From Ferranicluibacter rubi (lineage in GTDB: Bacteria > Pseudomonadota > Alphaproteobacteria > Rhizobiales > Rhizobiaceae), in NCBI RefSeq assembly GCF_011603255.1, contig NZ_JAANCM010000003.1, positions 248,001 through 312,000 of the forward strand: a stretch of DNA of 64,000 nt. The letters are read 5' to 3'. Position numbers and translations under genes: made by a program. Below, one piece after another: positions 35,965 to 44,151 of this stretch. Position 1 is the stretch's first letter, and each line of letters starts with the position of its first letter. The notes beneath the pieces were generated by a model, which worked only from the letters and a program-made list of their open reading frames with translations, had not been told where the DNA came from and searched no databases.

Positions 35965-36155
35965 TCGCCACCTGTTTGCAAGGTCCCGGTTCGCTGACAG
36001 ACGCGGCGAAGGGCGCCATTCTTGCTACATCAGCGGTGGGGCGATGGGGTCAGACGAAGTTTTGATGGAGCGCCTTTCCGGTTTCCGTCCGAGACGGTTC
36101 GTGGTGAATGGCGACAGGGAGGCCAGTTCGGGAGGTTTGGCGACGGTGAATAGTA

Positions 36156-37082
36156 ATGAACCCCGGAAAAGGCATTCTGCTCAAACTTCTGGCAGCCCTC
36201 TGCGCGACCTTGATGGCGGCGAGCGTGAAGGGGCTGAATGGTGAGATTCCGACAGGGGAAGTCGTGTTCTTCCGGTCTGTCGGCGCGCTCCTCCCCTTGG
36301 GCATCTGGCTCGGGCTACAGGGAAACCTTGTTGCCCTCACCCGCACGAAGCATTTTAGCGGGCACCTCGTCCGCAGCATCTCCGGCACCGGCGGCATGTT
36401 CTTCGGCTATCTCGCGCTTGCCTATCTGCCGCTCGCGGACGCGACGGCGCTAAGCTACGCGGCACCGCTCTTCACCGTCATCCTTGCAGCCTTGCTTCTG
36501 GGCGAGGTCGTCCGGGTCTACCGCTGGACGTCGGTCGCGGTCGGCTTTACCGGCGTGCTGGTGATGCTGGCGCCGCATCTCGATATATTCAAAGCTGACG
36601 TCATCGGCATGGGCATGCTGCTCGGCAGTGCGGCGGGGCTCGTTGCGGCGTTCTTCTCCGCGGTTTCCTCGGTGCAGATCCGTCACCTCGCAAAGACCGA
36701 ACAGCCGGGCGCCATCGTGCTCTATTTTTCTCTCGTCACCACTGTCATCGGCCTGGCGACGGCTGTCTTCGGTTGGACGATGCCGAGCGTCACGCAGCTT
36801 TGTCTCCTGCTCGCCGCCGGCATTTCCGGCGGTATGGCACAGATCTTGATCACGTTGAGCCTGCGCCATGCGCAAGCCTCGCTGCTTGCTCCGTTCGAAT
36901 ATTCGACGCTGATCTGGTCCGTGGTCATCGGCTATCTCGCCTTCGGCCAGTTACCTGTTATCACCACGATCACGGGCGGCGTCATCGTTGCTGCAGCCGG
37001 TCTATTCGCCGTATGGCGCGAGAGCCGGCTGCAGCGGAGCTTGCAGATGACGGAGACGGCGCTGGCCGCCGCCGAGGCCTGA
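36156..37082 (+). CDS. EamA/DMT family transporter
   Basis: A 308-residue membrane protein with about ten hydrophobic segments arranged as two EamA repeats, typical of drug/metabolite transporters. The first repeat has L-A-L-A-Y-L-P-L-A-D-A-T-A-L-S-Y-A-A-P and the second S-L-L-A-P-F-E-Y. Such proteins mostly export amino acids or related metabolites. It is divergent from the accB operon start (35964) and convergent with the RraA gene, so it may be regulated apart from both. No substrate is evident. Confidence 0.82.
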   Translation: MNPGKGILLKLLAALCATLMAASVKGLNGEIPTGEVVFFRSVGALLPLGIWLGLQGNLVALTRTKHFSGHLVRSISGTGGMFFGYLALAYLPLADATALSYAAPLFTVILAALLLGEVVRVYRWTSVAVGFTGVLVMLAPHLDIFKADVIGMGMLLGSAAGLVAAFFSAVSSVQIRHLAKTEQPGAIVLYFSLVTTVIGLATAVFGWTMPSVTQLCLLLAAGISGGMAQILITLSLRHAQASLLAPFEYSTLIWSVVIGYLAFGQLPVITTITGGVIVAAAGLFAVWRESRLQRSLQMTETALAAAEA

Positions 37083-37135
37083 TACCAAGTGTCGTCGATA
37101 GGAAGCTATAGGTTTCTGTCATCGACACTTGGTAT
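37082..37135. terminator. Inverted repeat between convergent genes, probable bidirectional terminator
   Basis: ATACCAAGTGTCG at 37082-37094 is complementary to 37123-37135, with 28 nt between the arms. It overlaps the stop of the EamA gene and lies five bases beyond the stop of the leftward aldolase-like gene (stop at 37140). There is no T-run, so termination is likely but not certain. Confidence 0.55.
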
Positions 37136-37139
37136 GAGA

Positions 37140-37814
37140 TTAGATATCCGACCGGAAGCCCTTGGCTTTCAACACCGGTTCCAGATTGCTGACCTCAATC
37201 ACCGATTTGCCTGCCTTGTAGGCGGCGATATAGCCGGCTTCGGCGTCTTCGCGCTCCTGCGAAAGCTTCGCCACCGCCTGCGCCTCGCCACGACGGACGA
37301 CCACCAGCCCGTCGGCATCGCCGACGATGATGTCGCCGGGATAGATCAGTTCGTCGCCGACGATGATCGGATCGTTGACCGAGGTCAGCGTTTCCTTGAC
37401 CGTGCCCTTGATGCAGACGCTGAGCGAGAACACGGGAAAGCCGAGATCGCGGAGCTGCAGCGTATCGCGCACGCCGGTATCGGTCACGAGGCCGCCGATG
37501 CCCTTGGCAAGGCAGGCATTGGCCAGCACGTCGCCGAAGGAGCCGGCCTCCTCGTACGCGCCGCCGGAGACGACGATGATATCGCCCGGGCTCGCATAGT
37601 TGATCGCCAGCTGCAGCATGACATTGTCGCGCGGTGCGCTTTTCACGGTAAAGGCCGGTCCGCACAGCTTCATGCGGTAATCGACCGGCTTGATGCGCGA
37701 GGACAGGGCGCCACGACGCCCCTGAGCCTCATGGATGGTTGCCGGCGAGAAGGGCGAAAGCGCCTTGATGTCTTCCGCGCTCGGACGCTCCGGGATTTGC
37801 TTGATATGGATCAT
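37140..37814 (-). CDS. RraA family protein (HMG/CHA aldolase-like)
   Basis: A 224-residue RraA/MenG-like protein. Conserved motifs are G-P-A-F-T-V, G-D-I-I-V-V-S-G, and G-I-G-G-L-V-T-D-T-G-V-R-D with the Arg-Asp pair used by the aldolases. The family includes 4-hydroxy-4-methyl-2-oxoglutarate and 4-carboxy-4-hydroxy-2-oxoadipate aldolases, which are metal-dependent and release pyruvate. The last gene of a leftward amino-acid-type importer operon, it probably cleaves a product of the imported compound. A role as an RNase E inhibitor is less likely in this setting. Confidence 0.75.
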   Translation of the reverse strand: MIHIKQIPERPSAEDIKALSPFSPATIHEAQGRRGALSSRIKPVDYRMKLCGPAFTVKSAPRDNVMLQLAINYASPGDIIVVSGGAYEEAGSFGDVLANACLAKGIGGLVTDTGVRDTLQLRDLGFPVFSLSVCIKGTVKETLTSVNDPIIVGDELIYPGDIIVGDADGLVVVRRGEAQAVAKLSQEREDAEAGYIAAYKAGKSVIEVSNLEPVLKAKGFRSDI

Positions 37815-37834
37815 GATCGGATCTTTCGACTGTT

Positions 37835-38566
37835 TCAGTGATTGCGGTGGATGGAGGAGAGGAAGCCCCGCACGTCGGGATGCGCCTCTTGCGAGAAGAA
37901 CAGGTCAGGGCTGGCGTCGAACGTCAGTCGCCCGCTTTTGAGGAACCAGATGCGGTCGGCCACCTCGCGGGCGAAGCCCATTTCGTGGGTGACGCACATC
38001 AGCGTGATGCCGCCGGCGGAAAGCTCGCGCAGCAGCTTCAGCACCTCGCCAACCATTTCCGGATCGAGCGCGCTGGTCGGCTCGTCGAGGATCAGGATCT
38101 CGGGCTTGAGGATCAGCGAACGGGCAATGGCCACCCGCTGCGCCTGCCCGCCCGAGATATCGGCCGGCAGCGACTGCGCCCGATCGGCAAGGCCGACCCG
38201 TTCCAGCATCAGCATGGCCGTCGGCAGCGCCTGTCTGCGCGACTGCCCGCGAAGGCGACGCAGCGGCAGCATTACGTTGTCAACGACCGTCAGGTGCGGA
38301 AACAGGTTAAACTGCTGGAAGACGAAGCCGATGCCCGAGCGCAACGTATTCACATCGACGGACTTCTCGTGGATATCGCGCCCGGCGACCGTGATCCGTC
38401 CCGACTGGATCGGCTCCAGCCGGTTGACCGTGCGCACCAGCGTGGACTTGCCCGAACCCGAGGGACCACAGAGCACGATGGTCGTGCCTTTCTCGACCGT
38501 GGCCGAGACATCGTGGATGACCTGCAGCGCGCCATAGCGCTTGGAGACGCTGTGAAACTCGATCAT
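37835..38566 (-). CDS. Amino-acid ABC transporter ATP-binding protein (GlnQ type)
   Basis: A 243-residue ATPase with Walker [10 protein letters not shown], a signature I-S-G-G-Q-A-Q-R-V that begins I rather than L, Walker [11 protein letters not shown] and the H-loop V-T-H-E-M-G-F-A. It begins in the permease stop (ATGA). It serves the permeases at 38563-39971 and the binding protein at 40090-40929. Confidence 0.88.
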   Translation of the reverse strand: MIEFHSVSKRYGALQVIHDVSATVEKGTTIVLCGPSGSGKSTLVRTVNRLEPIQSGRITVAGRDIHEKSVDVNTLRSGIGFVFQQFNLFPHLTVVDNVMLPLRRLRGQSRRQALPTAMLMLERVGLADRAQSLPADISGGQAQRVAIARSLILKPEILILDEPTSALDPEMVGEVLKLLRELSAGGITLMCVTHEMGFAREVADRIWFLKSGRLTFDASPDLFFSQEAHPDVRGFLSSIHRNH

Positions 38567-39273
38567 GCCACGGCCCCCACGACGACCCGGCCGGTTCGCC
38601 GGTTGGAAATGCGCCGTTCCAGCACGCCCGTTGCCTGGCTCAGCGCAAAGCAGAGAACGAAATAGGTGGCGGCGAGAATGCCGAAGATCTGCAAGGGCTT
38701 GGTGACCTCGTTCGAGTTCACCTGAAGCATGGCATAAGAGAGTTCCGGCACGGCGATGATCGAGCCTAGCGAGGATTCCTTGATGATCGTCGTCAACTGG
38801 TTGACGATGCCGGGGATGACGTTGAACAGCGCCTGCGGCAACAGGATGCGGAACGTCGTCGGGATGTAACCGAGACCGAGCGCTTCGGCCGCTTCCATCT
38901 GCCCCTTGGGCAGACCTTCGATGCCGGAAGCGATGATCTCGCCGAGATAGGCTGTCTGATAGATGACGATGGCGATGATCAGCGTATAGGTCGCATCGAT
39001 CGGTATGCCGATGACGACGGGAAGCGCAAAATAGGCCCAGAAGATCAACATCAGCAGCGGAATGGCGCGCACGCAGTGCACGAAGCCGCTGGCCAGTCTT
39101 TTCAGAGGCTTGTTTTTTCCCGTCCGGGCGAGCGCGATGAGAATGGCGCAGGGAAACGTCACGATCAGGCTGACGAAGGAGATGATGAGCGTCATCGCCA
39201 GACCGCCGAGCTTGCCGTGCGGATACTCGCCGATGAGAAGGAGAACGCCGTATTCCTGAAGGATATCCAGCAT
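38563..39273 (-). CDS. Amino-acid ABC transporter permease
   Basis: A 236-residue HisM-type permease with R-A-I-P-L-L-M-L-I-F-W-A-Y and the coupling loop Q-M-E-A-A-E-A-L-G-L-G-Y-I-P. The ATG at 39273 overlaps the stop of the upstream permease, and its own stop overlaps the ATPase start. A longer frame upstream of 39273 runs inside the partner gene and is rejected as the start. Confidence 0.85.
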   Translation of the reverse strand: MLDILQEYGVLLLIGEYPHGKLGGLAMTLIISFVSLIVTFPCAILIALARTGKNKPLKRLASGFVHCVRAIPLLMLIFWAYFALPVVIGIPIDATYTLIIAIVIYQTAYLGEIIASGIEGLPKGQMEAAEALGLGYIPTTFRILLPQALFNVIPGIVNQLTTIIKESSLGSIIAVPELSYAMLQVNSNEVTKPLQIFGILAATYFVLCFALSQATGVLERRISNRRTGRVVVGAVA

Positions 39274-39971
39274 CACTTGACCCTCAGCCGGTAGCGTGAG
39301 GACAGAACCGACGAGGCCCACATGATCGCAAACGAAATCACCATGTAGATCGCGGTGACGACGCCGTAGGCCTCGAAGATCCGGAAGGATTGCTCCTCGA
39401 CATAGCGTGCCTGATAGCTGAGTTCCGCCACGCCGATACCGGCGGCAAGGCTGGTGCCCTTGAACAGGATCAGCGTCTGGCCGAGCAGGGCCGGCAGCGC
39501 CAGCCGCCAGGCCTGCGGCAGGATCACCCATTTCATCGCGCCGAGATAGGTAAGACCGATGGCGCGGGCGGCTTCCATCTGCGCCGGATGGATGGAGCGA
39601 AGCCCGCTGCGGAAATCCTCCGACATATAGGCCGCCTTGTTCAGCGCCAGCGCCACGATGGCGTAACCGATCTCGGCACCGACATCGTTGAGGTAGTCGT
39701 TGACGACATCCGGCAGCACCACGGCGAAGCCGAAGTACCAGACGAACAGCTGGATCAGGATCGGTACGTTGCGGTGATACTCGACGAAGGCTGCGACCAG
39801 AAACTGCGTCGGCCGGAATTCGATGGCCCGCACCACCGTCAGGAAGATTGCGAGGATCAGCCCCAGTACCCAGGAAATGACGAAGAGAACCATCGTCGTC
39901 TGGAGCCCTTGCAGAATGAGACCGAAGTACTCGCCCTGCAGAACCTTTCTGAAATCAAGCTGATAGCCCAT
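39273..39971 (-). CDS. Amino-acid ABC transporter permease
   Basis: A 232-residue partner permease with Y-H-R-N-V-P-I-L-I-Q-L-F-V-W-Y in the first third and the loop Q-M-E-A-A-R-A-I-G-L-T-Y-L-G-A-M. The start at 39971 (M-G-Y-Q-L-D-F) is used; a GTG-type extension to 40001 is possible but lacks a ribosome site. It follows the binding-protein gene after a 118-bp gap containing a strong stem-loop. Confidence 0.85.
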   Translation of the reverse strand: MGYQLDFRKVLQGEYFGLILQGLQTTMVLFVISWVLGLILAIFLTVVRAIEFRPTQFLVAAFVEYHRNVPILIQLFVWYFGFAVVLPDVVNDYLNDVGAEIGYAIVALALNKAAYMSEDFRSGLRSIHPAQMEAARAIGLTYLGAMKWVILPQAWRLALPALLGQTLILFKGTSLAAGIGVAELSYQARYVEEQSFRIFEAYGVVTAIYMVISFAIMWASSVLSSRYRLRVK

Positions 39972-40041
39972 AGGAAAAACGTCTCGCCTGGGACAGGACA
40001 CACGCTTCCACGCGCATCACCGTCGCCGTCCTGACCTGTGG

Positions 40042-40074
40042 GACGGTTCCGCGCCGGAAGGCCGCGGAACCGTC
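40042..40074 (-). promoter_or_regulatory. Intercistronic stem-loop after the binding-protein gene
   Basis: A perfect 12-bp stem (40042-40053 with 40063-40074, GACGGTTCCGCG and complement) with a 9-nt loop lies 15 bp beyond the binding-protein stop and before the permease genes. It likely protects the upstream message or limits read-through, favouring binding-protein excess. Confidence 0.65.
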
Positions 40075-40089
40075 AATGCCGATGATGTC

Positions 40090-40929
40090 TCAGTTTGTGA
40101 ACCAGGTTTCCTGCGGCTTGCCGAATTCGAATTTCCGGGTCGCCTTCAGGTCGCTGTCCTTGCCCAGCCACTTGTCGTAGAGGGCCTGTCCCTCGCCGGA
40201 TGTTTCCAGCGATGCGAGAAAGGCATTCGTCGCCTTGACGAGTTCCGGCGATCCCTTGCGGAACGCGAAGCCGGACGGCATGGACAGGAGCGGCTCATCG
40301 AGGAAACGGAGCTTGTTGATATCCGCCCCGGCATTGCGCTCGACCGCCTTGCCTTCGGAGTAGCGATAGACCGTCGCCTTTACCTTACCCTGCTGCAGGG
40401 CGAGGAACGAAGCGGCGCTCGTCTCGAAGGAAAGAACACGGGCGTCCGGAAGCCGCTTCTCTGTGATCGGGATCAGCACCGAGCCCTTGACGAGGCCGAT
40501 GCGCTGGCCTGCGAGATCGTCCACCGTCTTGATGTCCGACTTATCGAGGACGACGAAGTTGAAGTCTTCGGCGATGTAGGCACCGCTGAAATCGACCTGT
40601 TCGGCACGTTGCTTGCTGTAGCTGAGCAGCGACGCCAGGATATCGACGCGTCCCTGCGTCAGCTCCGCCATGCGGGTCTGGGGAGAAACGGCGGTGAGCT
40701 TCGCCGTAACGCCGAGCGATTTTGCAAGTTTCTGGCAAATCTCGATTTCGTAGCCGGCAGGCTCGCGTGTCTTCACATCCTGGAAACCGAGCGGCGGCGA
40801 ATTGGTCAGCACGCCGCAGTTCAGGGTTCCCGCCGCCTTGATATCGTCGAGCAGTTCCGCCTTCGCTGTCGTGGATAGTGAGGCTGCGCCGACAAAGATG
40901 ACGGCCCCCAGAATTTGCTTCATGTTCAT
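40090..40929 (-). CDS. Amino-acid ABC transporter substrate-binding protein (family 3)
   Basis: A 279-residue periplasmic binding protein. The Sec signal peptide is about 24 residues (ending T-A-K-A before E-L-L-D). Family-3 marks are G-T-L-N-C-G-V-L-T-N-S-P-P, then Y-E-I-E-I-C-Q-K-L-A and G-L-V-K-G-S-V-L. The ATG at 40929 (M-N-M-K-Q) is preceded by GGAGGATC; a longer frame to 41205 crosses the divergent promoter and is rejected. It heads the leftward operon of two permeases, ATPase and RraA-type aldolase. Substrate probably an acidic amino acid or a keto acid, by inference from the aldolase. Confidence 0.85.
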   Translation of the reverse strand: MNMKQILGAVIFVGAASLSTTAKAELLDDIKAAGTLNCGVLTNSPPLGFQDVKTREPAGYEIEICQKLAKSLGVTAKLTAVSPQTRMAELTQGRVDILASLLSYSKQRAEQVDFSGAYIAEDFNFVVLDKSDIKTVDDLAGQRIGLVKGSVLIPITEKRLPDARVLSFETSAASFLALQQGKVKATVYRYSEGKAVERNAGADINKLRFLDEPLLSMPSGFAFRKGSPELVKATNAFLASLETSGEGQALYDKWLGKDSDLKATRKFEFGKPQETWFTN

Positions 40930-41000
40930 ATCGATCCTCCCCAACAGCGCATCCTCTCGCTGGTGGAAAACATTTACCGATTGCCGGGCATTCGAACAAA

Positions 41001-41022
41001 TATATATTGAGCATAATAGATA
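41001..41022. promoter_or_regulatory. Candidate LysR-type binding dyad
   Basis: TATATATT (41001-41008) and AATAGATA (41015-41022) form an imperfect dyad around GAGCAT in the divergent gap between the importer operon and the LysR gene. LysR regulators bind such AT-rich dyads near their own promoter; the match is suggestive only. Confidence 0.35.
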
Positions 41023-41053
41023 TATGCATTCGATATGGACTGGGCATGAGACG

Positions 41054-41992
41054 ATGACGCTCGATCTTTTGAAGATGCGGTATTTCAGCAAGATCGCGGA
41101 ACTCGGTTCGTTTACCCGCGCAGCCGGTGAACTGGGTGTCGCGCAGCCGGCGTTGAGTTCGCACATGCGGGCACTGGAGGAGCAGCTTGGGGTTCTGCTG
41201 CTCAACAGGACGCCGCGCGGCGTGACGGCGACGGCGGCCGGCCAGACGCTGCTGACCCACGCCCAGGCGATCCTCAGGGCCGTCGATCAGGCGGAGATCG
41301 CGACGAAGGAACAGGCAAAACATCCGAGCGGCGACGTGTCGCTGGGCATTCTCGGCTCGATCAGCCCGATCCTCGGCATTCCCGTCATCGAAGCGTGCGC
41401 GCAGCGCTTTCCCAAGGTGCGACTGACGATCAGCGAGGGGGACAGCCAGGCGCTGCGCGTCGGGGTGGACACGAAGCTCTACGATCTCGCCGTCACCCTC
41501 GAGGGCGTTGCCAAGCCGGCCGCCATCCCTTTGTTCGATGAGGTGCTGTTTGCCGTCGGCGCAAACGGGCAGTTTGCGCACGGTGAAACGCTGACGATCG
41601 AAAAGGCGCTCGGACTACCGCTGATCCTGCCCACGCGCAGACACGGGATTCGCATTCTTCTCGAACGACAGGCGCTGATGCTCGGGCGCGAGATCAATAT
41701 CATCCGGGAAATCGAAGGCGTGGCGAGCACGAAGGCCGCCATCCGTGCCGGACTGGGCGTCACGATCCTCGGGCGTGGTGCCATCTACGCCGATCACGAG
41801 AACGAACGCCTGTCGACCGCGACACTGGTGAAGCCCGGCCTCCAGCGCCGGCTCGTTCTCGACATGCCGGTCAACCATCCGCCCAGCCGGGCCGTCATCG
41901 AGGTCCGTAACATCGTTCTCTCGGTCGTGGAGAGGCTGGGGGCCGAGGGTCACTGGAGTTGGACGGGCATTACATCAGGGAAAGGCCGGTAA
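41054..41992 (+). CDS. LysR family transcriptional regulator
   Basis: A 312-residue LysR protein with the usual HTH (R-A-A-G-E-L-G-V-A-Q-P-A-L-S-S-H, near residue 30) and a two-lobe effector domain. It is divergent from the amino-acid-type importer/RraA operon, which it probably controls. The ATG at 41054 gives a normal N-terminus; another ATG at 41024 would add ten residues, and neither has a strong ribosome site. Its stop lies inside a stem-loop shared with the convergent dehydrogenase gene. Confidence 0.85.
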   Translation: MTLDLLKMRYFSKIAELGSFTRAAGELGVAQPALSSHMRALEEQLGVLLLNRTPRGVTATAAGQTLLTHAQAILRAVDQAEIATKEQAKHPSGDVSLGILGSISPILGIPVIEACAQRFPKVRLTISEGDSQALRVGVDTKLYDLAVTLEGVAKPAAIPLFDEVLFAVGANGQFAHGETLTIEKALGLPLILPTRRHGIRILLERQALMLGREINIIREIEGVASTKAAIRAGLGVTILGRGAIYADHENERLSTATLVKPGLQRRLVLDMPVNHPPSRAVIEVRNIVLSVVERLGAEGHWSWTGITSGKGR

Positions 41993-42012
41993 CGAGGGCC
42001 GGCCTTTCCCTG
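41976..42012. terminator. Bidirectional terminator-like stem-loop
   Basis: A perfect 14-bp stem pairs 41976-41989 (CAGGGAAAGGCCGG) with 41999-42012 around a 9-nt loop. It spans the stop codon of the LysR gene and lies 8 bp before the convergent dehydrogenase stop. No T-run follows, but position and strength fit transcription termination in both directions. Confidence 0.65.
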
Positions 42013-42020
42013 GCCGCACG

Positions 42021-43052
42021 TCAGGAAAACACGATCTGCGCCTTCATCGCTCGGCTGCGGTCGGAGGCGATGTCGAAGGCGGAGAGAGCATCATCGAGCG
42101 GAACGGTGTGCGTGATCAACGGCTTGACGTCGATCAAGCCCTTGCGCATCAGCGCGACGCCCGTGGCAAACTCCTCGTGGAAGCGGAACGAGCCACGCAG
42201 GTCCAGCTCCTTGGCGGTGATCACCGTCATCGGCAGGGTCATGTCGCCGCCTAGGCCGAGCTGGACGATGATGCCGCGCGGACGCAGGGCGGGAATGGCG
42301 CCGAGCAACGCCGGTGCAGCCCCCGAGCATTCGTAGAGAATGTCGAACGTGCCTTTGTCCACCGCGTAAGGCGCCAGCGCATCGGGTTCGCTTGCCGTAT
42401 TGATCGTACGGTCGGCGCCGGCTGATTTTGCCATCGCGAGCGTGAAGTCGGAAAGGTCGATCGCCACGATCTCCGCGGCACCGGCACGCCGCGCAGCCAG
42501 GATCGACAACACGCCGATCGGTCCGCAGCCAGTGACGAGCACCCGCTTGCCGAGCAGGTCTCCCGCCCGGCGCGTCGCATGCAAGACCACCGCCAGCGGC
42601 TCCGCCATGGCCGCTTCGCCGGGCGACAGATCGCCGGCGGGAACGCACTGGTAGGCGTCCGCAACGAGGGTCTCGCGGAAGGCGCCCTGAATATGCGGAA
42701 ACGGCATGGCGCTGCCGTAGAAACGCATGTTCAGGCACTGATTGTGCAGGCCTTGCTGGCAATATTTGCACGTACGGCACGGCCTGGATGGCGACACGGC
42801 GACGAGGTCTCCGATCTCCAGCCCGTCAACGCCTTCGCCCAGAGCCTCGACATAGGCGGAAACTTCATGACCGAGGATCATCGGCTGCTTCAGACGCACC
42901 GCGCCGAAGCCGCCGTGATGATAGTAGTGCAGGTCGCTGCCGCAGATGCCGCCGGTGGCAAGCCGCAGCCGGACCTCGCCGGGACCGGCCTGCTCGTCCG
43001 CCGTCTCCTCGATGCGGAGATCCTTTGCGGCATGGGCGATAATGGCTTTCAT
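42021..43052 (-). CDS. Zinc-dependent dehydrogenase, L-idonate 5-dehydrogenase type
   Basis: A 343-residue medium-chain dehydrogenase. Catalytic zinc ligands are in G-I-C-G-S-D (Cys37) and G-H-E (62-63), structural zinc by four cysteines in the loop P-C-R-T-C-K-Y-C, and NAD binding by G-C-G-P-I-G. Sequence features such as L-H-Y-Y-H-H-G-G-F-G match L-idonate 5-dehydrogenases, which oxidise L-idonate to 5-ketogluconate. The neighbouring SDR (gluconate 5-dehydrogenase type) and the ATGTTA-N4-TAACAT-like operator strengthen this. It is downstream of a 2-hydroxyacid dehydrogenase by 10 bp. A related polyol substrate remains possible. Confidence 0.78.
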   Translation of the reverse strand: MKAIIAHAAKDLRIEETADEQAGPGEVRLRLATGGICGSDLHYYHHGGFGAVRLKQPMILGHEVSAYVEALGEGVDGLEIGDLVAVSPSRPCRTCKYCQQGLHNQCLNMRFYGSAMPFPHIQGAFRETLVADAYQCVPAGDLSPGEAAMAEPLAVVLHATRRAGDLLGKRVLVTGCGPIGVLSILAARRAGAAEIVAIDLSDFTLAMAKSAGADRTINTASEPDALAPYAVDKGTFDILYECSGAAPALLGAIPALRPRGIIVQLGLGGDMTLPMTVITAKELDLRGSFRFHEEFATGVALMRKGLIDVKPLITHTVPLDDALSAFDIASDRSRAMKAQIVFS

Positions 43053-43062
43053 GATAACAACC

Positions 43063-44013
43063 TCACAGGACCGGCGTTGGGAGCGGCGCGCCGGCAAAGT
43101 GCGCCTGCAGATTGTCGCGAACCAGCTGCCCCATCGCCTTGCGGGTCTCGATGGTGCCCGAAGCGTGGTGCGGCTGGAGGAGGACGTTGTCGAGCGCCAG
43201 GAAGCGCGGATTGAGCGCGGGCTCGCCCTCGAACACGTCGAGTGCCGCCGAGCCGAGCGTTCCCTGTTCCAAGGCGTCGAGCAGCGCCTCCTCGTCGATG
43301 TTGGACGCACGGGAGATGTTGATCAGCATTCCATTCTCCCCAAGTGCCGCGATGACCTCGCGGCCGACGATGTGGCGCGTGGCGGCAGAGGCCGCCAGCG
43401 TGACGAACAGGAAATCCACGTCCCGCGCGAGCGCGACGGGATCGGCCACGAATGTCAGGCCATCGGCCTCAGGCTTGGGCCGGGTGCTGCTGTAGGAGAT
43501 CTGCATATCGAAGCCCTTCAGCCGTTTTGCGACCTCCAGGCCGATGCGGCCGAGGCCGAGGATGCCCGCACGACGGCCCCAGACCCGGCGGCGCAGGGGA
43601 TAGAGACCCCGCCCGGCCCAGCTTCCATCCCGCACCCAGGTTTCCGCACCGATCACGCCGCGCGACTGGCAGAGCATCATGGCGACGCCGAGATCAGCCA
43701 CGTCTTTGGTCAGCACGTCCGGCGTGTTGGTCACGCGGATGCCCCGTTCCCGGCAGGCGGCGAGATCGACCGCATCGTAACCGACGCCATAGACGGAGAT
43801 GACCTCGAGGTTCGGACACGCCTCGATCATGGCGCGGCTGGCGCCCAGTTCGCCACGCGTCGCGATGCCCCGGATGTCGGGCCCGATCTCGGCCAGAAAG
43901 GCCTGCTTATCCGCCGCCTCGAAATAGCGATGGACCGCAAACGCGGCGTTCAGGGGAGTCTCGTCCCATTCCGGATAGGGACCGACCTGAAGGATATGCG
44001 GTTTTGTCATCAT
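43063..44013 (-). CDS. D-isomer-specific 2-hydroxyacid dehydrogenase
   Basis: A 316-residue NAD(P)-dependent dehydrogenase with the nucleotide motif G-L-G-R-I-G-L and the catalytic Arg-Glu-His triad in N-I-S-R-A-S, F-E-G-E-P and Q-P-H-H-A-S. It is closest in feel to glyoxylate/hydroxypyruvate and 2-ketogluconate reductases. In this setting it may reduce a keto-aldonate. The start at 44013 (M-M-T-K) is preferred; an ATG at 44067 lies inside the 15-bp repeat region and would add 18 low-complexity residues. It leads the leftward pair with the idonate-type dehydrogenase. Confidence 0.8.
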   Translation of the reverse strand: MMTKPHILQVGPYPEWDETPLNAAFAVHRYFEAADKQAFLAEIGPDIRGIATRGELGASRAMIEACPNLEVISVYGVGYDAVDLAACRERGIRVTNTPDVLTKDVADLGVAMMLCQSRGVIGAETWVRDGSWAGRGLYPLRRRVWGRRAGILGLGRIGLEVAKRLKGFDMQISYSSTRPKPEADGLTFVADPVALARDVDFLFVTLAASAATRHIVGREVIAALGENGMLINISRASNIDEEALLDALEQGTLGSAALDVFEGEPALNPRFLALDNVLLQPHHASGTIETRKAMGQLVRDNLQAHFAGAPLPTPVL

Positions 44014-44041
44014 GGCTCTCGCGTTCGGGGCTTTCGTGCTA

Positions 44042-44071
44042 AGGGCCCGTATGTTCAGGGCCCGCATGTCC
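44042..44071. repeat. Two tandem 15-bp repeats
   Basis: AGGGCCCGTATGTTC at 44042-44056 is followed directly by AGGGCCCGCATGTCC at 44057-44071, differing at two positions, and a third start AGGGA. They lie in the leader of the leftward dehydrogenase gene. Confidence 0.7.
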
Positions 44072-44081
44072 AGGGAATGGC

Positions 44082-44110
44082 TTGACAGGATATGTTATCG
44101 ATAACATAAA
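44082..44110 (+). promoter_or_regulatory. Promoter for the SDR gene with embedded operator
   Basis: A perfect -35 TTGACA (44082-44087) is followed after 17 bp by CATAAA (44105-44110, 4 of 6 to -10). The palindrome at 44091-44108 fills the spacer, so repressor binding would exclude RNA polymerase. Confidence 0.6.
44091..44108. promoter_or_regulatory. GntR/IdnR-like operator TATGTTATCGATAACATA
   Basis: A perfect 18-bp palindrome containing ATGTTA-N4-TAACAT, the form of operator known for the LacI-family gluconate/idonate regulators GntR and IdnR of Escherichia coli. It is in the divergent gap between the dehydrogenase pair and the SDR gene, and the LacI-family gene at 44944-45957 is the likely binder, controlling both directions. 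Confidence 0.8.
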
Positions 44111-44151
44111 CGGAGCCAGAAGACTTTGTCGAGAGACATCAGGAGAAAAAC

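Noticed and set aside
34175-36019. Biotin carboxylase extended to 614 residues
   Set aside because: The first 150 codons overlap the AccB-like gene in another frame; AccC homology and the ATGA overlap set the start at 35563.
37082-37135. Inverted repeat as an insertion-sequence end or attachment site
   Set aside because: No transposase or target duplication is nearby; its place between convergent stops fits a terminator.
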